Assembly (NCBI GenBank): GCA_002329445.1 | Contig: DCTU01000111.1 | Coordinates: forward strand, 1 to 6,429 | Length of the DNA: 6,429 nt | Source of the DNA: a bacterium UBP9_UBA1432 | GTDB lineage: Bacteria > Vulcanimicrobiota > Xenobia > Xenobiales > Xenobiaceae | Direction of reading: 5' to 3' | Shown here: positions 5,515 through 6,429 of the stretch, one piece after another | How the letters are laid out: each line of letters starts with the position of its first letter | Position numbering within the stretch: the first letter of the stretch is position 1 | The notes under the pieces: model-generated | Seen by the model: the letters and a program-made list of their open reading frames with translations, nothing else | Databases searched by the model: none | What the model was told of the DNA's origin: nothing | Position numbers and translations under genes: made by a program

Positions 5515-6357
5515 ATGACCCTCAGCGTGACCGGCGCGGTCCAGCCCCAGATTCCTTCACAGGCCCTGGCCCCCAAGGCCGAGGCCTCCCCAGCCTCGAC
5601 GACTCCTGAATTGTCGGTCGCCCCCTCGCGCTCTCTGGACAGCGTGGCCCTGGGCAACAACGAAACCGGCAACGCGATCGCCACCACCGCGGGCGGAGTG
5701 CTGGGCCTGGGCATGGTCATCCCGGGCCTGTATGCCGGCGTCCTGGGCGGAGCCGTCGTGGGAACGATGCTGGGCGCCGGACTGGGGCCCGCCGTGGCTT
5801 CGATCACCAGCAAGGGGGCCCTGGGATTCCTGAGCACCACCTGGCAGACCGCAGGCACCGCAGCGCGCGCCGGGATGTTCATCGGTGGGGCCAGCGGACT
5901 GGTGGGCGGATGGAAGACCGGAACCGGGATCGGCAACGCCCTGGGCCGCGTCTTCGGTGCCGAGAAGGAAGCAGAAAAGCCCTCTGCCCCGGTCAAGATG
6001 AAGGGTCTGAAGGGCGTCTATGCCAGCCTGGTCTCGGGCGGTGGATTGGCCTCCGGGGCGGTGGGAGGCGGAATCCTGGGCGCCTCGGTGGCGGCCTCCG
6101 GCAGCCTGATCAGCGGACTGGCCGGCCAGGGCTTCCAATGGGCGGCCCTCAGCGGTATGGGCTCAGCGGCCATGATCGGCGGAGGTATCGGTCTGGTGAC
6201 CATGGGCGTCCTGGGCGGCGTCGGCGGCCACACCATCGCCAAGAACACCCTCAAGGCGGCCAGTTGGGTCAAGGAGAAGGTCACCGACCTGATCCACCCG
6301 CAGAAGCCGACCCCCCCTCCGACCACCGCCGAGGCCGGCAAGACCCGAACCGAATAG
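5515..6357 (+). CDS. Hypothetical glycine-zipper-rich, probably membrane-associated protein
   Basis: I do not recognise this 280-residue protein. Residues 1-55 are Ala/Pro/Ser-rich and probably disordered, with no signal peptide. Four Gly/Ala-rich hydrophobic segments follow, at about 57-98, 117-147, 168-206 and 209-246. They are full of small-residue spacing of the GxxxG type (GVLGLGMVIPGLYAGVLGGA; MIGGGIGLVTMGVLGGVGG), the pattern of packed glycine-zipper helices. A charged linker at 148-166 (EKEAEKPSAP) splits the protein into two similar halves. GVLGGAVVG at 75-83 matches GAVGGGILG at 181-189, and MFIGGASGLV at 121-130 matches AMIGGGIGLV at 219-228. This suggests an ancient internal duplication. 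The C-terminus is an amphipathic stretch (KNTLKAASWVKEKVTDLI) and a Pro/Thr tail. There are no cysteines. It may sit in or pass through a membrane, or be a pore-like or scaffold protein; nothing identifies which. A GGAGG site sets the start, and a strong terminator follows, so it is a single-gene unit. Confidence 0.8.
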   Translation: MTLSVTGAVQPQIPSQALAPKAEASPASTTPELSVAPSRSLDSVALGNNETGNAIATTAGGVLGLGMVIPGLYAGVLGGAVVGTMLGAGLGPAVASITSKGALGFLSTTWQTAGTAARAGMFIGGASGLVGGWKTGTGIGNALGRVFGAEKEAEKPSAPVKMKGLKGVYASLVSGGGLASGAVGGGILGASVAASGSLISGLAGQGFQWAALSGMGSAAMIGGGIGLVTMGVLGGVGGHTIAKNTLKAASWVKEKVTDLIHPQKPTPPPTTAEAGKTRTE

Positions 6358-6375
6358 CCTGGTCGCTTCCCGACG

Positions 6376-6414
6376 CGAAAAGGCCCGCCCCTGGCGGGTC
6401 TTTTCGTCTTTCTT
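6376..6414. terminator. Strong intrinsic terminator, likely bidirectional
   Basis: A 14-pair stem (6376-6389 with 6393-6406, one G-T pair) closes a three-base CCT loop: CGAAAAGGCCCGCC pairs with GGCGGGTCTTTTCG. On the plus strand a T-rich tail (tctttctt) follows 19 bases after the stop of the glycine-rich gene. The A-run in the left arm becomes a T-run on the minus strand, so it could also stop transcription arriving from the right. Confidence 0.9.
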
Positions 6415-6429
6415 CGCGAACCTTGCGCC

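Overview
The window is ordinary-looking, gene-dense bacterial DNA with high GC (roughly two thirds by eye), strong G/C preference at third codon positions, and Shine-Dalgarno-like sites ahead of several genes. I cannot place it in a phylum. An F420-type luciferase-like oxidoreductase and a pheganomycin-type (PGM1-like) ATP-grasp ligase recall actinobacteria and other high-GC soil lineages. The ornithine carbamoyltransferase, however, belongs to the long enterobacterial ArgF/ArgI/ArcB-like form. No phage, transposon, CRISPR, tRNA or rRNA signature was seen.

The layout is six genes on strictly alternating strands. (1) 1-525, minus: a gene of unknown function cut by the left edge. (2) 605-2323, plus: a PGM1-like ATP-grasp ligase with a pre-ATP-grasp region and a PGM1-type C-terminal domain. 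(3) 2330-3298, minus: an LLM-class flavin/F420 oxidoreductase, convergent with gene 2 at a 6-base gap. (4) 3516-4520, plus: ornithine carbamoyltransferase. (5) 4602-5270, minus: a small RluA-family pseudouridine synthase without an S4 domain. (6) 5515-6357, plus: an unrecognised glycine-zipper-rich, probably membrane-associated protein with an internal duplication, followed by a strong intrinsic terminator.

Because the strands alternate, no two neighbouring genes can share an operon. The three divergent gaps (526-604, 3299-3515, 5271-5514) must carry the promoters. Each holds a distinct structure: a 7+7 bp palindrome at 562-578, a perfect 9 bp inverted repeat at 3444-3480 just before the carbamoyltransferase, and an AT-rich island with a tandem ATTGGCC repeat at 5383-5396. 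A GC-rich hairpin lies in the convergent gap 4521-4601.

The genes do not form an obvious pathway: arginine metabolism, RNA modification, a redox enzyme and an amide ligase sit side by side. The most interesting items are the stand-alone PGM1-like ligase, with no visible precursor peptide, and the duplicated glycine-zipper protein. I see no convincing multi-gene novel system here.
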